Positions 25,000 through 33,689 are shown, numbered from the stretch's first letter. The stretch: 64,000 nucleotides of DNA from HGM04593 sp045660825 (GCA_045660825.1 JAZREN010000053.1:91297-155296), one strand, 5' to 3'. Numbers and translations: made by a program. The notes: generated by a model from the letters alone, not told the origin.

Positions 25000-27900
25000 A
25001 TGAAAGAGAAATTGAAAAAGGTGTTGTTGCTTGGTTCGGGCGCGTTGCGCATTGGCCAGGCCGGAGAGTTCGACTACTCGGGTTCACAGGCATTGAAGGC
25101 ACTCCGTGAGGAGGGAATTCAGTCGGTGTTGATTAACCCTAACGTAGCAACAATCCAGACATCGGAAGGTATTGCCGACAAGGTATACTTCCTTCCTGTT
25201 GACATTCATAACGTAGAGGAGATTATCAAGAAGGAGCGCCCCGACGGTATTCTGCTTGCATTCGGTGGACAGACCGCGCTCAACTGCGGTACAGAACTCT
25301 ATCAGAAGGGTATTCTTGACAAATATGGTGTGAAGGTACTCGGTACATCGGTAGAGGCTATCATGTACACCGAGGACCGTGACCTCTTCGTCAAGAAGCT
25401 CGACGAGATTCCAATGAAGACTCCTGTGAGCCAGGCTGTTGAGACAATGGAGGATGCTCTTGCTGCGGCACACCGCATCGGTTTCCCTGTAATGGTTCGT
25501 TCAGCATACGCACTCGGTGGCTTGGGTAGCGGTATCTGCAAGGACGAGGCAAGCTTCAAGGAGCTTGCTGAGAGCGCATTCACCTTCTCTAACCAGATTC
25601 TCGTTGAGGAGTCGCTCAAGGGTTGGAAGGAGATTGAGTTCGAGGTTATCCGCGACGCCAACGACCACTGCTTCACAGTTGCAAGCATGGAGAACTTCGA
25701 CCCACTCGGCATCCACACCGGTGAGTCAATCGTTGTTGCTCCAACATGCTCACTCACACCCGAGCAGGTAAAGTTTATGCAGGAGATATCTGTCAAGGCT
25801 ATCCGTCACTTGGGTATCGTGGGTGAGTGTAACATACAGTATGCCTTCAATGCCGAGACAAACGACTACCGCGTAATTGAGGTTAACGCACGTCTCAGCC
25901 GCTCATCGGCCCTTGCATCAAAGGCAACAGGTTATCCTCTCGCATTCGTGGCAGCAAAGATTGCTCTTGGCTACACACTTGACGAGATTGGCGAGATGGG
26001 CACACCAAACAGCGCATACAAGGCTCCCGACCTCGACTACCTCATTTGCAAGATTCCACGTTGGGACTTGACGAAGTTCGCAGGCGTATCACGTCAGATT
26101 GGTTCAAGCATGAAGTCTGTGGGCGAAATTATGTCAATCGGCCGCAGTTTCGAGGAGGTAATCCAGAAGGGCTTGCGTATGATTGGCCAGGGTATGCACG
26201 GTTTCGTGGGCAACGAACACACACACTTCGACAACCTCGACGAGGAGCTTGCCAACCCGACAGATATGCGCGTGTTCTCTATTGCATCGGCTCTTGAGCA
26301 GGGCTACACAGTAGAGCGCATCAGCGAACTCACAAAGATTGACCCATGGTTCTTGGGCAAACTCAAGAATATCGTTGACTATAAACATGTACTCGAGGGT
26401 TACAACACACTCGAGGAACTCCCTGCCGACGTACTCCGCAAGGCTAAAGAACTCGGTTTCTCTGACTTCCAGATCTCACGCTTCGTCCTCAAGGACCAGA
26501 AGAACATGGAGACAGGTAACCTTGCAGTCCGCGCACGCCGTAAAGAGCTTGGCATCGTTCCTGCCGTTAAGCGCATCAATACAGTAGCTTCGGAGCATCC
26601 CGAGTTGACAAACTACCTCTATATGACCTATGGCACAACAGGTTACGATGTAAACTACTACAAGACCGACAAGTCTGTGGTTGTGCTTGGTTCAGGTGCT
26701 TACCGCATCGGTTCATCGGTTGAGTTCGACTGGTGTTCGGTCAATGCAGTGCAGACAGCACGCAAGCTCGGCTACAAGTCAATCATGATCAACTACAACC
26801 CCGAGACCGTATCTACCGACTACGACATGTGCGACCGTCTCTACTTCGACGAGCTCTCATTCGAGCGCGTACTCGACGTTATCGACCTTGAGCAGCCGGG
26901 TGGTGTAATCGTTTCAGTGGGTGGTCAGATTCCTAACAACCTCGCGATGAAGCTCCACCGTCAGGCAGTGCCCATCCTTGGTACATCGCCACTCTCAATC
27001 GACCGTGCCGAGAACCGTCACAAGTTCTCAGCTATGCTCGACCAGCTCGGCATCGACCAGCCCGCATGGAAGGAGCTTACAAGCCTCGAGGATATGAAGG
27101 AGTTCGTTGACAAGGTTGGCTATCCTGTGCTTGTACGTCCATCGTACGTGCTTTCAGGTGCTGCAATGAACGTATGCTACAACGAGGAGGAGTTGCATGA
27201 GTTCTTGAAGATGGCAGCCGATGTATCTAAAGAGTTCCCTGTTGTGGTATCACAGTTCATGACCGATACAAAGGAGATTGAGTTCGATGCTGTTGCACAG
27301 AACGGTGAGGTAGTGGAGTATGCTATCTCTGAGCACGTTGAGTTTGCCGGTGTACACTCAGGTGACGCAACACTCGTGTTCCCTGCACAGAAGATCTACT
27401 TCGAGACTGCACGTCGCATCAAGAAGATTTGCCGTCGCATTGCCAAGGAGTTGAACATCTCAGTTCCTTTCAACATCCAGTTCCTTGCAAAGAACAACGA
27501 GGTTAAGGTTATTGAGTGTAACTTGCGTGCATCACGCTCATTCCCATTCGTTTCAAAGGTGCTCAAGCGCAACTTCATCGAGACAGCTACACGCATTATG
27601 CTCGGTGCGCCTTACAGCAAGCCCGACAAATCGGCGTTCGATATCGACCACATCGGTGTCAAGGCATCACAGTTCTCATTCAGCCGTCTGCACCAGGCCG
27701 ACCCGGTATTGGGCGTTGATATGTCATCAACCGGTGAGGTAGGTTGCATTGGCGACGACTTTGAGGAGGCATTGCTCAACGCTATGATTGCCGTTGGTTA
27801 CAGCGTGCCCAAGAAGAACGTGATGGTATCATCAGGTGCTGCCAAGTCAAAGGTAGACTTGCTTGAGCCCGCAGCTCTCCTTGCACAGAAGGGTTACAAC

Positions 27901-28221
27901 ATCTTCGCTACATCAGGTACAGCCAAGTTCCTCAACGAGCATGGCATCGCAACAACACCTGTAATGTGGCCCGATGAGGATCCTACAGCCGAGAACAACG
28001 TAATGCAGATGATTGCAGACCACCGTTTCGACCTCATCATCAACATTCCAAAGAACCACACAAAGCGCGAGCTCACAAACGGTTACAGAATACGTCGTGC
28101 GGCAATTGACCACAACATTCCACTCATTACCAACGCCCGCCTTGCAAGCGCGTTCATCCGCTCATTCTGCAAGATCGACGTTAACTCAATGCCGGTCAAG
28201 AGCTGGGACGAGTTCAAGTAA
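25000..28221 (+). CDS. carB: Carbamoyl-phosphate synthase large subunit
   Basis: Makes carbamoyl phosphate from bicarbonate, ammonia and 2 ATP for pyrimidines and arginine. The 1073-aa product is full length. The two homologous ATP-grasp halves start 'VLLLGSGALRIGQAGEFDYS' and 'VVVLGSGAYRIGSSVEFDWC' (about residue 560). An oligomerisation domain lies between them, and the C-terminal MGS-like allosteric domain (about 935-1073) contains 'GYNIFATSGTAKFL'. The glutaminase subunit carA is not adjacent; the gene upstream is a PurF-type amidotransferase. A 20-bp stem terminator follows. Confidence 0.98.
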   Translation: MKEKLKKVLLLGSGALRIGQAGEFDYSGSQALKALREEGIQSVLINPNVATIQTSEGIADKVYFLPVDIHNVEEIIKKERPDGILLAFGGQTALNCGTELYQKGILDKYGVKVLGTSVEAIMYTEDRDLFVKKLDEIPMKTPVSQAVETMEDALAAAHRIGFPVMVRSAYALGGLGSGICKDEASFKELAESAFTFSNQILVEESLKGWKEIEFEVIRDANDHCFTVASMENFDPLGIHTGESIVVAPTCSLTPEQVKFMQEISVKAIRHLGIVGECNIQYAFNAETNDYRVIEVNARLSRSSALASKATGYPLAFVAAKIALGYTLDEIGEMGTPNSAYKAPDLDYLICKIPRWDLTKFAGVSRQIGSSMKSVGEIMSIGRSFEEVIQKGLRMIGQGMHGFVGNEHTHFDNLDEELANPTDMRVFSIASALEQGYTVERISELTKIDPWFLGKLKNIVDYKHVLEGYNTLEELPADVLRKAKELGFSDFQISRFVLKDQKNMETGNLAVRARRKELGIVPAVKRINTVASEHPELTNYLYMTYGTTGYDVNYYKTDKSVVVLGSGAYRIGSSVEFDWCSVNAVQTARKLGYKSIMINYNPETVSTDYDMCDRLYFDELSFERVLDVIDLEQPGGVIVSVGGQIPNNLAMKLHRQAVPILGTSPLSIDRAENRHKFSAMLDQLGIDQPAWKELTSLEDMKEFVDKVGYPVLVRPSYVLSGAAMNVCYNEEELHEFLKMAADVSKEFPVVVSQFMTDTKEIEFDAVAQNGEVVEYAISEHVEFAGVHSGDATLVFPAQKIYFETARRIKKICRRIAKELNISVPFNIQFLAKNNEVKVIECNLRASRSFPFVSKVLKRNFIETATRIMLGAPYSKPDKSAFDIDHIGVKASQFSFSRLHQADPVLGVDMSSTGEVGCIGDDFEEALLNAMIAVGYSVPKKNVMVSSGAAKSKVDLLEPAALLAQKGYNIFATSGTAKFLNEHGIATTPVMWPDEDPTAENNVMQMIADHRFDLIINIPKNHTKRELTNGYRIRRAAIDHNIPLITNARLASAFIRSFCKIDVNSMPVKSWDEFK

Positions 28222-28235
28222 TTGAAGAGAATCAT

Positions 28236-28279
28236 ATAACGCAAAACAGCACCGCAAGCGCGGTGCTGTTTTGCGTTAT
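28236..28279 (+). terminator. Terminator after carB
   Basis: 20-bp perfect stem with AAGC loop (arms 28236-28255 and 28260-28279), starting 15 bp after the carB stop. Its T-rich 3' arm ends TTTTGCGTTATGTTA. Confidence 0.85.
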
Positions 28280-28339
28280 GTTATCTCGAGCGAGCGTAGT
28301 GACGAGAGAACTCTATTTCATTCTTATACGTATTCGCCA

Positions 28340-29164
28340 TTATCTATACTCATACCCCTTAATCATTAATCCCATGTTTACTGGTATCTTCTCTGGGGTG
28401 TCGGTAGCGCCGTTTCTTATGTAGCTGCTTTTAAGGTATAGCGGGAACAGTATTTTGCCGTCTTTGGTGGTCTGCTTTTTCCCATCCACGAATTTCAAAG
28501 CTACATAGTATCGGCCGGGGAAAAGGGATATGCTTTCGTTTGCAGTTATGACGTGTTCACTCTTTTTGTCACTTATTGGAATATCCACGTAGACAGGGTG
28601 GTGCATCACGTTTATAAAACTGCTTTCGGTTTCATCAATTGAATATATGTTCACGCTTAACCTGGCGTTCTCTACGCTGTTCCGTATTGTGCTGAAGACA
28701 AATTCTTCTACCTCAAAAGCGTGCTTCACGTCAATTATTGAGCCTATTTCATATCCTGTCTTCTCTGCGGTCCACGCTGTGACAGCGCCGGCAAATCTCA
28801 TGCCCCTGCCGGCAAGTTTTGCCTTCTTCCTTTTTCCATTATATACCGTGAGTTCCTGCAATTCCCTTGGCTGCATTGTGACAATGAGTGCTTCTCCATT
28901 GTTCCTGTAGAGTGCAGCCGGGAGCTTTACATCGCCATATGATACGTGGCTTACAGCAATGGTGTCGTTGCAACCTTGCGGGAGTGTAAGTTCAAACTCT
29001 CCGTCAATGCCCGAGAGGGTGCCGTTCTTTGTTCCCGGGATACCTATGGTGGCATACTCCACAGCTGTGCCTTCTTCGGTAAGGATTCTGCCTTTTATTG
29101 TAACTTCCTGCGCGGTGGTGGATGTGGCTGCCAATAACGACATGGCAAACAGTAATTTTTTCAT
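28340..29164 (-). CDS. Secreted protein with carboxypeptidase-D regulatory-like domain
   Basis: Envelope protein of unknown function, 274 aa. Residues 1-18 are a signal peptide (MKKLLFAMSLLAATSTTA). Residues 20-100 form a CarboxypepD_reg-like/CNA-B-type beta-sandwich ('VTIKGRILTEEGTAVEYATI', 'SGIDGEFELTLP', 'VSHVSYGD'), the domain often at the front of SusC-type TonB receptors. The remaining about 170 residues are a separate beta-rich region with no TonB-receptor barrel, so it is not a SusC. It is adjacent to the HTH/DUF2975-like cassette (13 bp from the HTH gene) and could be its last gene. Confidence 0.85.
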   Translation of the reverse strand: MKKLLFAMSLLAATSTTAQEVTIKGRILTEEGTAVEYATIGIPGTKNGTLSGIDGEFELTLPQGCNDTIAVSHVSYGDVKLPAALYRNNGEALIVTMQPRELQELTVYNGKRKKAKLAGRGMRFAGAVTAWTAEKTGYEIGSIIDVKHAFEVEEFVFSTIRNSVENARLSVNIYSIDETESSFINVMHHPVYVDIPISDKKSEHVITANESISLFPGRYYVALKFVDGKKQTTKDGKILFPLYLKSSYIRNGATDTPEKIPVNMGLMIKGYEYR

Positions 29165-29177
29165 GGAAACGGTGTTT

Positions 29178-29381
29178 TTATTCCTTGTACTCCAGAATAT
29201 CTCCCGGTTGGCAGTCGAGTGCCTTGCATATGGCTTCGAGAGTGCTGAAACGCACAGCCTTCGCCTTTCCTGTCTTCAGGATAGAGAGGTTGGCCTGTGT
29301 AATTCCAATCTTTTCGGCCAGTTCGCCCGATGTCATCTTGCGCTTTGCAAGCATGACATCAACATTTACTATTATAGACAT
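29178..29381 (-). CDS. XRE-type HTH regulator, short (YozG-like)
   Basis: 67-aa protein consisting almost entirely of a Cro/C1-type helix-turn-helix ('SGELAEKIGITQANLSILKT', 'FSTLEAICKALDCQPGDILE'). Small HTH proteins of this type are commonly paired with DUF2975 membrane proteins. Here it follows two such proteins with a 12-bp gap, so it is probably the cassette's own regulator. Palindromes upstream of the cassette (30681-30697, 30729-30743) are candidate operators. Confidence 0.92.
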   Translation of the reverse strand: MSIIVNVDVMLAKRKMTSGELAEKIGITQANLSILKTGKAKAVRFSTLEAICKALDCQPGDILEYKE

Positions 29382-29393
29382 GGCTGTGTGGGT

Positions 29394-30092
29394 TTAGATG
29401 GTGAGGTCCTGCTCATTCTTCAACTTAACGGCGATGTCAAAGAGCTTGCCGAAGAATACAATGAATATACCGAAAATCATATAGTACATCATTACGGTGT
29501 CGTTGGGAATCATTGGGGTGGTTGCCCAGAGTTCGCTCTGCAACAAGGTGCTGACGATGATGGTTGCTCCAACGCCATATATGCAGAATGAGTTCCTGCT
29601 GTCGAATACCCTACGCTTTGATACATTGTAAAGTATGACGGCAATGAATATTCCACACGCCAATAGGGTCAATATATTTATGCACTGTGGCAAGTGGGCA
29701 TTGATAGGTAGCCCGTTGTTGTAATCGGATATCATAAGCTTTACCGTTTCCACAGCTTTAGCCACGGCACATATCATAGCGATGACAGCTACTATTGCCA
29801 GACTGCGGAACCCGGGTCTTTCGTCCTTTGCGCTTTTCATCTCCTCCTCTTTCTCCAATTCGCGGTTGGCCTCTTCGAGCGCTCCTTTCAGGCGGGTACG
29901 TTCAAGCACCTTCTGAAACACAATCATGCCACCCATATACACGAATCCAAAGCATAGGTAGAGCAAAATAGCCGGGATCTCACTTTTTGCACGCAGGTAA
30001 ATGAGTGGTACAATGAGCAGTGCCATCCAAATGAATGCAAATATGTTTATGATGCGCATAATCTTCTTTGTTGATGGTTTATTCTCGTTCAT
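29394..30092 (-). CDS. DUF2975-like integral membrane protein
   Basis: About 232 aa from the preferred start MNENKPSTKKIMR at 30092. An in-frame ATG 20 codons upstream (30152) would add a non-hydrophobic Ala/Pro/Thr-rich leader that looks untranslated. Transmembrane segments occur at about 18-38, 45-68, 110-130, 150-172, 180-200 and 210-228. A charged loop 'NRELEKEEEMKSAKDERPG' lies between the second and third. The C-terminus 'KNEQDLTI' closely matches the 'SEENNLTI' end of the next protein upstream, so the two are diverged paralogues. Function unknown; it is linked to the HTH regulator by order. Confidence 0.8.
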   Translation of the reverse strand: MNENKPSTKKIMRIINIFAFIWMALLIVPLIYLRAKSEIPAILLYLCFGFVYMGGMIVFQKVLERTRLKGALEEANRELEKEEEMKSAKDERPGFRSLAIVAVIAMICAVAKAVETVKLMISDYNNGLPINAHLPQCINILTLLACGIFIAVILYNVSKRRVFDSRNSFCIYGVGATIIVSTLLQSELWATTPMIPNDTVMMYYMIFGIFIVFFGKLFDIAVKLKNEQDLTI

Positions 30093-30165
30093 GGTTTTCT
30101 TTGTTTTTGATGGTTGTGTAATGTTTGCTGTTGGGGCGGGGGCTGCACGCACTTTTTCAATATAG

Positions 30166-30636
30166 TCAAATGGTGAGGTTGTTCTCCTCGCTTACATCCA
30201 CTGCTACCTTATATAATATGCCGAATATTATGAATAACAAAGTATAGATGACGGTGGTGTCATTGATCATGAGCGGATTATTCTCGAAATAGAGGAGTGA
30301 AAGGTTGTCGGTAAAGAAATTTCCTATGAAATAAAATGCTGCAGCCATGAACAATAATGCCACATTTGCACGTGGGAATAGAATACCATTCTTTATTGCA
30401 ATAAGCTGTTTGGCAAGAAACGTTATCAGCAGGATATTGTATAAAGGAAGGAAAATCAGCCGGCCATAGAATATTGCCATATAGATGAATCGTGCTCCCT
30501 TTGTAAATGTCAGGAAATTATTCTCCTCGGTGTATATGTTGTAGCTCTGTACACATACCCACACTGCATTTATAACACAAAAGAAAATTGCAAAAGCAGT
30601 AATCGCCGTCAGGGTTTTAAAGTTCTTGGTTTTCAT
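30166..30636 (-). CDS. DUF2975-like integral membrane protein, shorter paralogue
   Basis: 156 aa with four transmembrane segments (about 10-30, 50-72, 85-105, 125-148) and the shared C-terminal end 'NNLTI'. It is the first gene of a three-gene minus-strand cassette: two DUF2975-like proteins, then an XRE regulator. The leader contains two perfect palindromes (TGTTTTA-TCG-TAAAACA and TATTGTT-T-AACAATA) that fit repressor sites. No catalytic motif is visible; a membrane sensor or regulator role is inferred from context only. Confidence 0.8.
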   Translation of the reverse strand: MKTKNFKTLTAITAFAIFFCVINAVWVCVQSYNIYTEENNFLTFTKGARFIYMAIFYGRLIFLPLYNILLITFLAKQLIAIKNGILFPRANVALLFMAAAFYFIGNFFTDNLSLLYFENNPLMINDTTVIYTLLFIIFGILYKVAVDVSEENNLTI

Positions 30637-30680
30637 AATAGTTGGTTTTTAGGTTATCAATGATGCTGCAAATATAATAC

Positions 30681-30743
30681 TGTTTTATCGTAAAACAATA
30701 AATATTTAAAGAAAAACGATGTGTTTAATATTGTTTAACAATA
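30681..30743. promoter_or_regulatory. Two operator-like palindromes upstream of HTH/DUF2975 cassette
   Basis: Perfect inverted repeats TGTTTTA-TCG-TAAAACA (30681-30697) and TATTGTT-T-AACAATA (30729-30743), 31 bp apart, in the AT-rich gap between the cassette (minus) and yjdM (plus). They are likely binding sites for the small XRE regulator. Confidence 0.55.
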
Positions 30744-30831
30744 AAACGGGTAGTGGGTGGACAAGAGTGAAGGGTTGAAGAATTACGAGATTTTTTATTA
30801 TCTTCGCGTAAACATTTTAAACACAAATATA

Positions 30832-31161
30832 ATGACAGACATTCCAAAATGCCCCAAATGTAACAGTGAATACACCTATTTCGACGGTATGCTCTACGTG
30901 TGCCCCGATTGTGCCCATGAGTTCAGTGCAGATGATACAGTAGAGGAGACTCCTGATGTTGCACGTGACAGCAATGGTGTCGAGTTGTTCGACGGTGATG
31001 CTGTGACAGTAATCAAAGACCTTAAAGTGAAGGGCTCGTCAATGGTAATAAAGCGTGGAACAAAGGTGAAGAGCATTCGCCTTACCGAGAATCCCGAGGA
31101 GGTTGACTGCAAGATTGACGGCAGCAGCATCGTGCTGAAGACCTGTTTCTTGAAGAAGTAA
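30832..31161 (+). CDS. yjdM: PhnA/YjdM family zinc-ribbon protein
   Basis: 109-aa protein of the YjdM ('PhnA') family. The N-terminal zinc ribbon is formed by CPKC and CPDC ('KCPKCNSEYTYFDGMLYVCP'). The family's C-terminal domain follows, with 'RDSNGVELFDGDAVTVIKDL' and 'IKRGTKVKSIRLTE'. ATG at 30832 (MTDIPKCPKC) is the right start; an in-frame ATG 25 codons earlier includes promoter sequence. A TATCTTCG -7 box lies about 30 bp upstream. The molecular role is not known despite the phosphonate-related historical name. Confidence 0.93.
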   Translation: MTDIPKCPKCNSEYTYFDGMLYVCPDCAHEFSADDTVEETPDVARDSNGVELFDGDAVTVIKDLKVKGSSMVIKRGTKVKSIRLTENPEEVDCKIDGSSIVLKTCFLKK

Positions 31162-31194
31162 TATTTTGCAATAATTGGCTAAAAGATAAAACCG

Positions 31195-31713
31195 GTGGTG
31201 AAGAATATCGACTCATTGATTGAAAAGGTAAAGCAGTTTTCTAACGAGGGCTGGTCGCTTGGCGTGTGCCATGGTGTTTCGCACTGGGAGCGGGTGGAGC
31301 GCAATGGCTTGCTGTTGGCTACCGACGAGGTGAACAGGACTGTTGTTCGCCTCTTTGCCTACTTGCACGACAAGTGGCGCGTCGACAACTGGGAGGACAT
31401 TGAGCACGGCAAGCGTGCAGCCGAGAACCTGCCAGCATTGCGCGGTACATTGCTTGCGTGGCTCACTGACGAGGAGTTTGCGTTGCTTGGCAAGGCGTGT
31501 GAACTGCACACAGTGTGCCACAGAACGGGCAACCCCACGGTTGATGCGTGCTTTGATGCCGACAGGCTCGACCTTATGCGCGTGGGCATAATCCCCGACC
31601 CAAAGAAGATGGCAACCGAGCGTGGTGCGTTCTACGCTGCAAACATGGGACAGTTTTATGCCGACACCGGTACAAATGAGGAGTACTACTTCTTCGACGA
31701 GGAGGAGTATTGA
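31195..31713 (+). CDS. HD-domain-type hydrolase-like protein
   Basis: 172 aa, probably starting at GTG 31195 or GTG 31198 (no ATG in frame). An HD-superfamily metal-binding layout is visible: 'HGVSHWERVERNG' (first His), 'FAYLHD' (His-Asp pair), 'DIEHGKRAAENL' and 'CELHTV' (later His), with 'DADRLDLMRVG' closing the site. This pattern belongs to metal-dependent phosphohydrolases, but the substrate is unknown. It follows yjdM by 33 bp and may share its transcript. A hairpin with seven T follows the stop. Confidence 0.85.
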   Translation: MVKNIDSLIEKVKQFSNEGWSLGVCHGVSHWERVERNGLLLATDEVNRTVVRLFAYLHDKWRVDNWEDIEHGKRAAENLPALRGTLLAWLTDEEFALLGKACELHTVCHRTGNPTVDACFDADRLDLMRVGIIPDPKKMATERGAFYAANMGQFYADTGTNEEYYFFDEEEY

Positions 31714-31731
31714 TTATACAAAAGAATAATT

Positions 31732-31778
31732 AACAGGACAACTGGTCAATATAAGTTGATTGGTTGTCCTGTTTTTTT
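31732..31778 (+). terminator. Terminator after HD-domain gene
   Basis: AACAGGACAAC (31732-31742) pairs with GTTGTCCTGTT (31763-31773), followed by seven T. Confidence 0.8.
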
Positions 31779-31948
31779 AGTACCTCGGTGTTAAAATAAA
31801 CTAAATATAACGTACTTGTCTTTACAGAGTATTGACAATCGCTTTTTGAGGTTGTATATTTGTGATATAAGAAAGTGGCAGTTCAGCAACCTTGTCGCGG
31901 GAATCATACAGTAATTTTGCGGTAACATTAACCTTAAAATTTATTTGT

Positions 31949-32431
31949 ATGAGAAGACCAAGTATTTTTGAAATTGCCACAGCCTTTGAAGATGGTAAGA
32001 ATGGTGAGATAAGGCCAAAGGAGAATGGACCTTATGACGCTTACAAAACACTTTCAAAAGATGAAAAGAACTTTGTGACTAGGCATCCTTTTTTTTGCAG
32101 ATATGTTTAATATAAATGCAGAAAAGCGAAAAGAGTTGGAAGAGAATTGGGAGGGACGAAAAACGGATATGGCGATGCTGTAAGGCATTGCTATTGGTGT
32201 GCACTAAACCAAAAGGATGCAGGGTTTAAATCTCCTTACGCAAAAGAATTTGGAGATGCACATGAAAGTGATTCCGGCAATGATGTTTATGAAAAAGAGA
32301 TGGATTTACACAACAACTCCATCGGATACCATTTAGGAAACCAAGCGATTATCAACGGTTGGAGCGAAGAAGAACTTTTAAATCAAGTAATAGATGCAGC
32401 AGATAATGGAAGGCTTAAAATTCTTGAATAA
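31949..32431 (+). pseudogene. Frameshifted DUF6973-like protein (possible toxin-type domain)
   Basis: Three frames must be joined to give one protein. Frame 1 from ATG 31949 (MRRPSIFEIATAFEDG) ends just after 'FVTRHPFF' at a T8 tract (32089-32096). A second frame supplies 'ADMFNINAEKRKELEENW'. A third, from about 32147, supplies 'GGTKNGYGDAVRHCYWCALN' through 'GNQAIINGWSEEELLNQVID'. The last part, with D-A-x-R-H-x-x-W and 'KEMDLHNNSIGYHLGN', resembles the DUF6973 domain found in polymorphic-toxin-like proteins and Rhs tails. Two indels (one at the T8 run, one near 32145) mean it is either decayed or mis-sequenced. A lipoprotein gene overlaps its 3' end. Confidence 0.65.
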
Positions 32432-32849
32432 GATTGCAGTGCTTGCAATTAGCATGTTTTTATTGATTGGTTGCAGTCCAAGAGAACCTAGACTTGAATT
32501 ACAACTTGTAAAACAACAAACTGGGAGACCATTCTCTTTTGCAGATTACTGCGAAGGAGAGTATGACAGTATATGTTTGATTTATCCTTATTTCAATGTA
32601 GAAAGAGAAGATTTTGTCAATCTTAAAATGTCGAAAATATTAAGACGTGTATGTGACAAAAAGACGATGTTCGATTCTTTATCGACAATTCTTTTTATAA
32701 GTAACAATACTGTAAAAGCATACTCCATTGTAGAGGTGAGCAAGGTGAGAATTACACCACCGGGAATACCGGAAAATAAATATATTTTTCCTTTTGAACA
32801 GAAATTTATTTTAGACGAGAAAAGGTACGTTCATATATACGAGGAATAG
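32406..32849 (+). CDS. Small lipoprotein, candidate partner of the DUF6973-like gene
   Basis: 147 aa from ATG 32406 (MEGLKFLNKIAVLAISM); an alternative ATG lies at 32394. The signal peptide ends in lipobox 'LLIGC', with Cys23 as the lipidation site. The rest is soluble, with 'RPFSFADYCEGEYDSICLIY' and a C-terminal 'VHIYEE', and matches no family I know. Its start overlaps the end of the frameshifted DUF6973-like gene by 26 bp, an arrangement typical of effector-immunity or co-translated pairs. The immunity role is inference only. Confidence 0.75.
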   Translation: MEGLKFLNKIAVLAISMFLLIGCSPREPRLELQLVKQQTGRPFSFADYCEGEYDSICLIYPYFNVEREDFVNLKMSKILRRVCDKKTMFDSLSTILFISNNTVKAYSIVEVSKVRITPPGIPENKYIFPFEQKFILDEKRYVHIYEE

Positions 32850-32976
32850 TGTTTTGCACAAATTGTACCTTATCGTTGAATGATTGTTAACAGCGCTATT
32901 TCTTTGCTAAGGATGACGTTTCCTATCATTTAATAAAAAATAAGCACCATTTTTCTTTGAAAATGTGAAAGCTTGT

Positions 32977-32984
32977 TATCTTTG
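32977..32984 (+). promoter_or_regulatory. -7 promoter box of nitroreductase lipoprotein gene
   Basis: TATCTTTG followed by CG, 24 bp upstream of the ATG; the possible -33 TTTG is 17 nt away, slightly short. Confidence 0.55.
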
Positions 32985-33008
32985 CGAGGTATATAAATCT
33001 TAACGCGT

Positions 33009-33689
33009 ATGAATTTATTCAAGACTTTGGCTTGTGGTTTGTCGTTGGTGGCAGCCGTGGCATGCGGTGGTGGTGAGGCCGGCTGCAAAAAAGAGTGTAA
33101 TGGTGGCGACTGCGCTACAAAGTGTACAAAAAACGAGTGTATGGAAAAGAGTGAATGCAAAAGCGCTGCGGTGATTGATAATATGATGTCGCGCCGCAGT
33201 ATAAGGAACTACAAGCAGCAGGCTGTGCCTCGCGAGGTGTTGAACCGGATTATGGAGTGTGGCATCAATGCACCTAACGGACAGAACAAGCAGTCGTGGG
33301 AGGTGCGTGTGGTGGAGAATCCCGAGTTGCAAAGCGAGATTAAGGCTCTGATGGCAACCGTTGGCGGCGAGCGTGCTGCGGGTTGTTTCTACAATGCTCC
33401 TGTGTGGGTGTTCATTGCCCGTGACAAGGGTTACGATTTTTCGGCATACGACTGTGGTTTGTTGGCCGAGAATATGATGCTCTCGGCAAATGCTCTTGGT
33501 GTAGGCACTGTTTGCCTGGGTAGCCCGGTGCGTTATATACTAATGGCCGAGGGTAACGAGCAGGTTTTGTCAAAGCTCGGTTTCAGCGAGGGGTATGAAC
33601 TCTCTTTGTGTATTTCAATGGGTTACCCCGAGGGTGATATGCCAGAGGCGAAGCCCAGGGATATGGGAAAGGTAAAGTATATTGATTGA
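33009..33689 (+). CDS. Nitroreductase-family lipoprotein with six-cysteine linker
   Basis: 226 aa. It opens with a lipoprotein signal (MNLFKTLACGLSLVAAVAC, Cys19). Next is a short segment with six cysteines between residues 26 and 50 (spacing 3, 4, 3, 4, 5). Then comes an FMN nitroreductase domain from about residue 56: 'MMSRRSIRNYKQQAVPREVL', 'GINAPNGQNKQSWEVRVV', 'YDCGLLAENMMLSANALGVG', and C-terminal 'SLCISMGYPEGD'. Most nitroreductases are cytoplasmic, so an envelope-anchored one is unusual, and the Cys cluster might bind metal or form disulfides. The reductant and substrate are unknown. Confidence 0.88.
   Translation: MNLFKTLACGLSLVAAVACGGGEAGCKKECNGGDCATKCTKNECMEKSECKSAAVIDNMMSRRSIRNYKQQAVPREVLNRIMECGINAPNGQNKQSWEVRVVENPELQSEIKALMATVGGERAAGCFYNAPVWVFIARDKGYDFSAYDCGLLAENMMLSANALGVGTVCLGSPVRYILMAEGNEQVLSKLGFSEGYELSLCISMGYPEGDMPEAKPRDMGKVKYID

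Noticed and set aside
30757..30831. Upstream extension of yjdM by 25 codons
   Set aside because: The extension covers the -7 box TATCTTCG, so it is untranscribed or untranslated leader.
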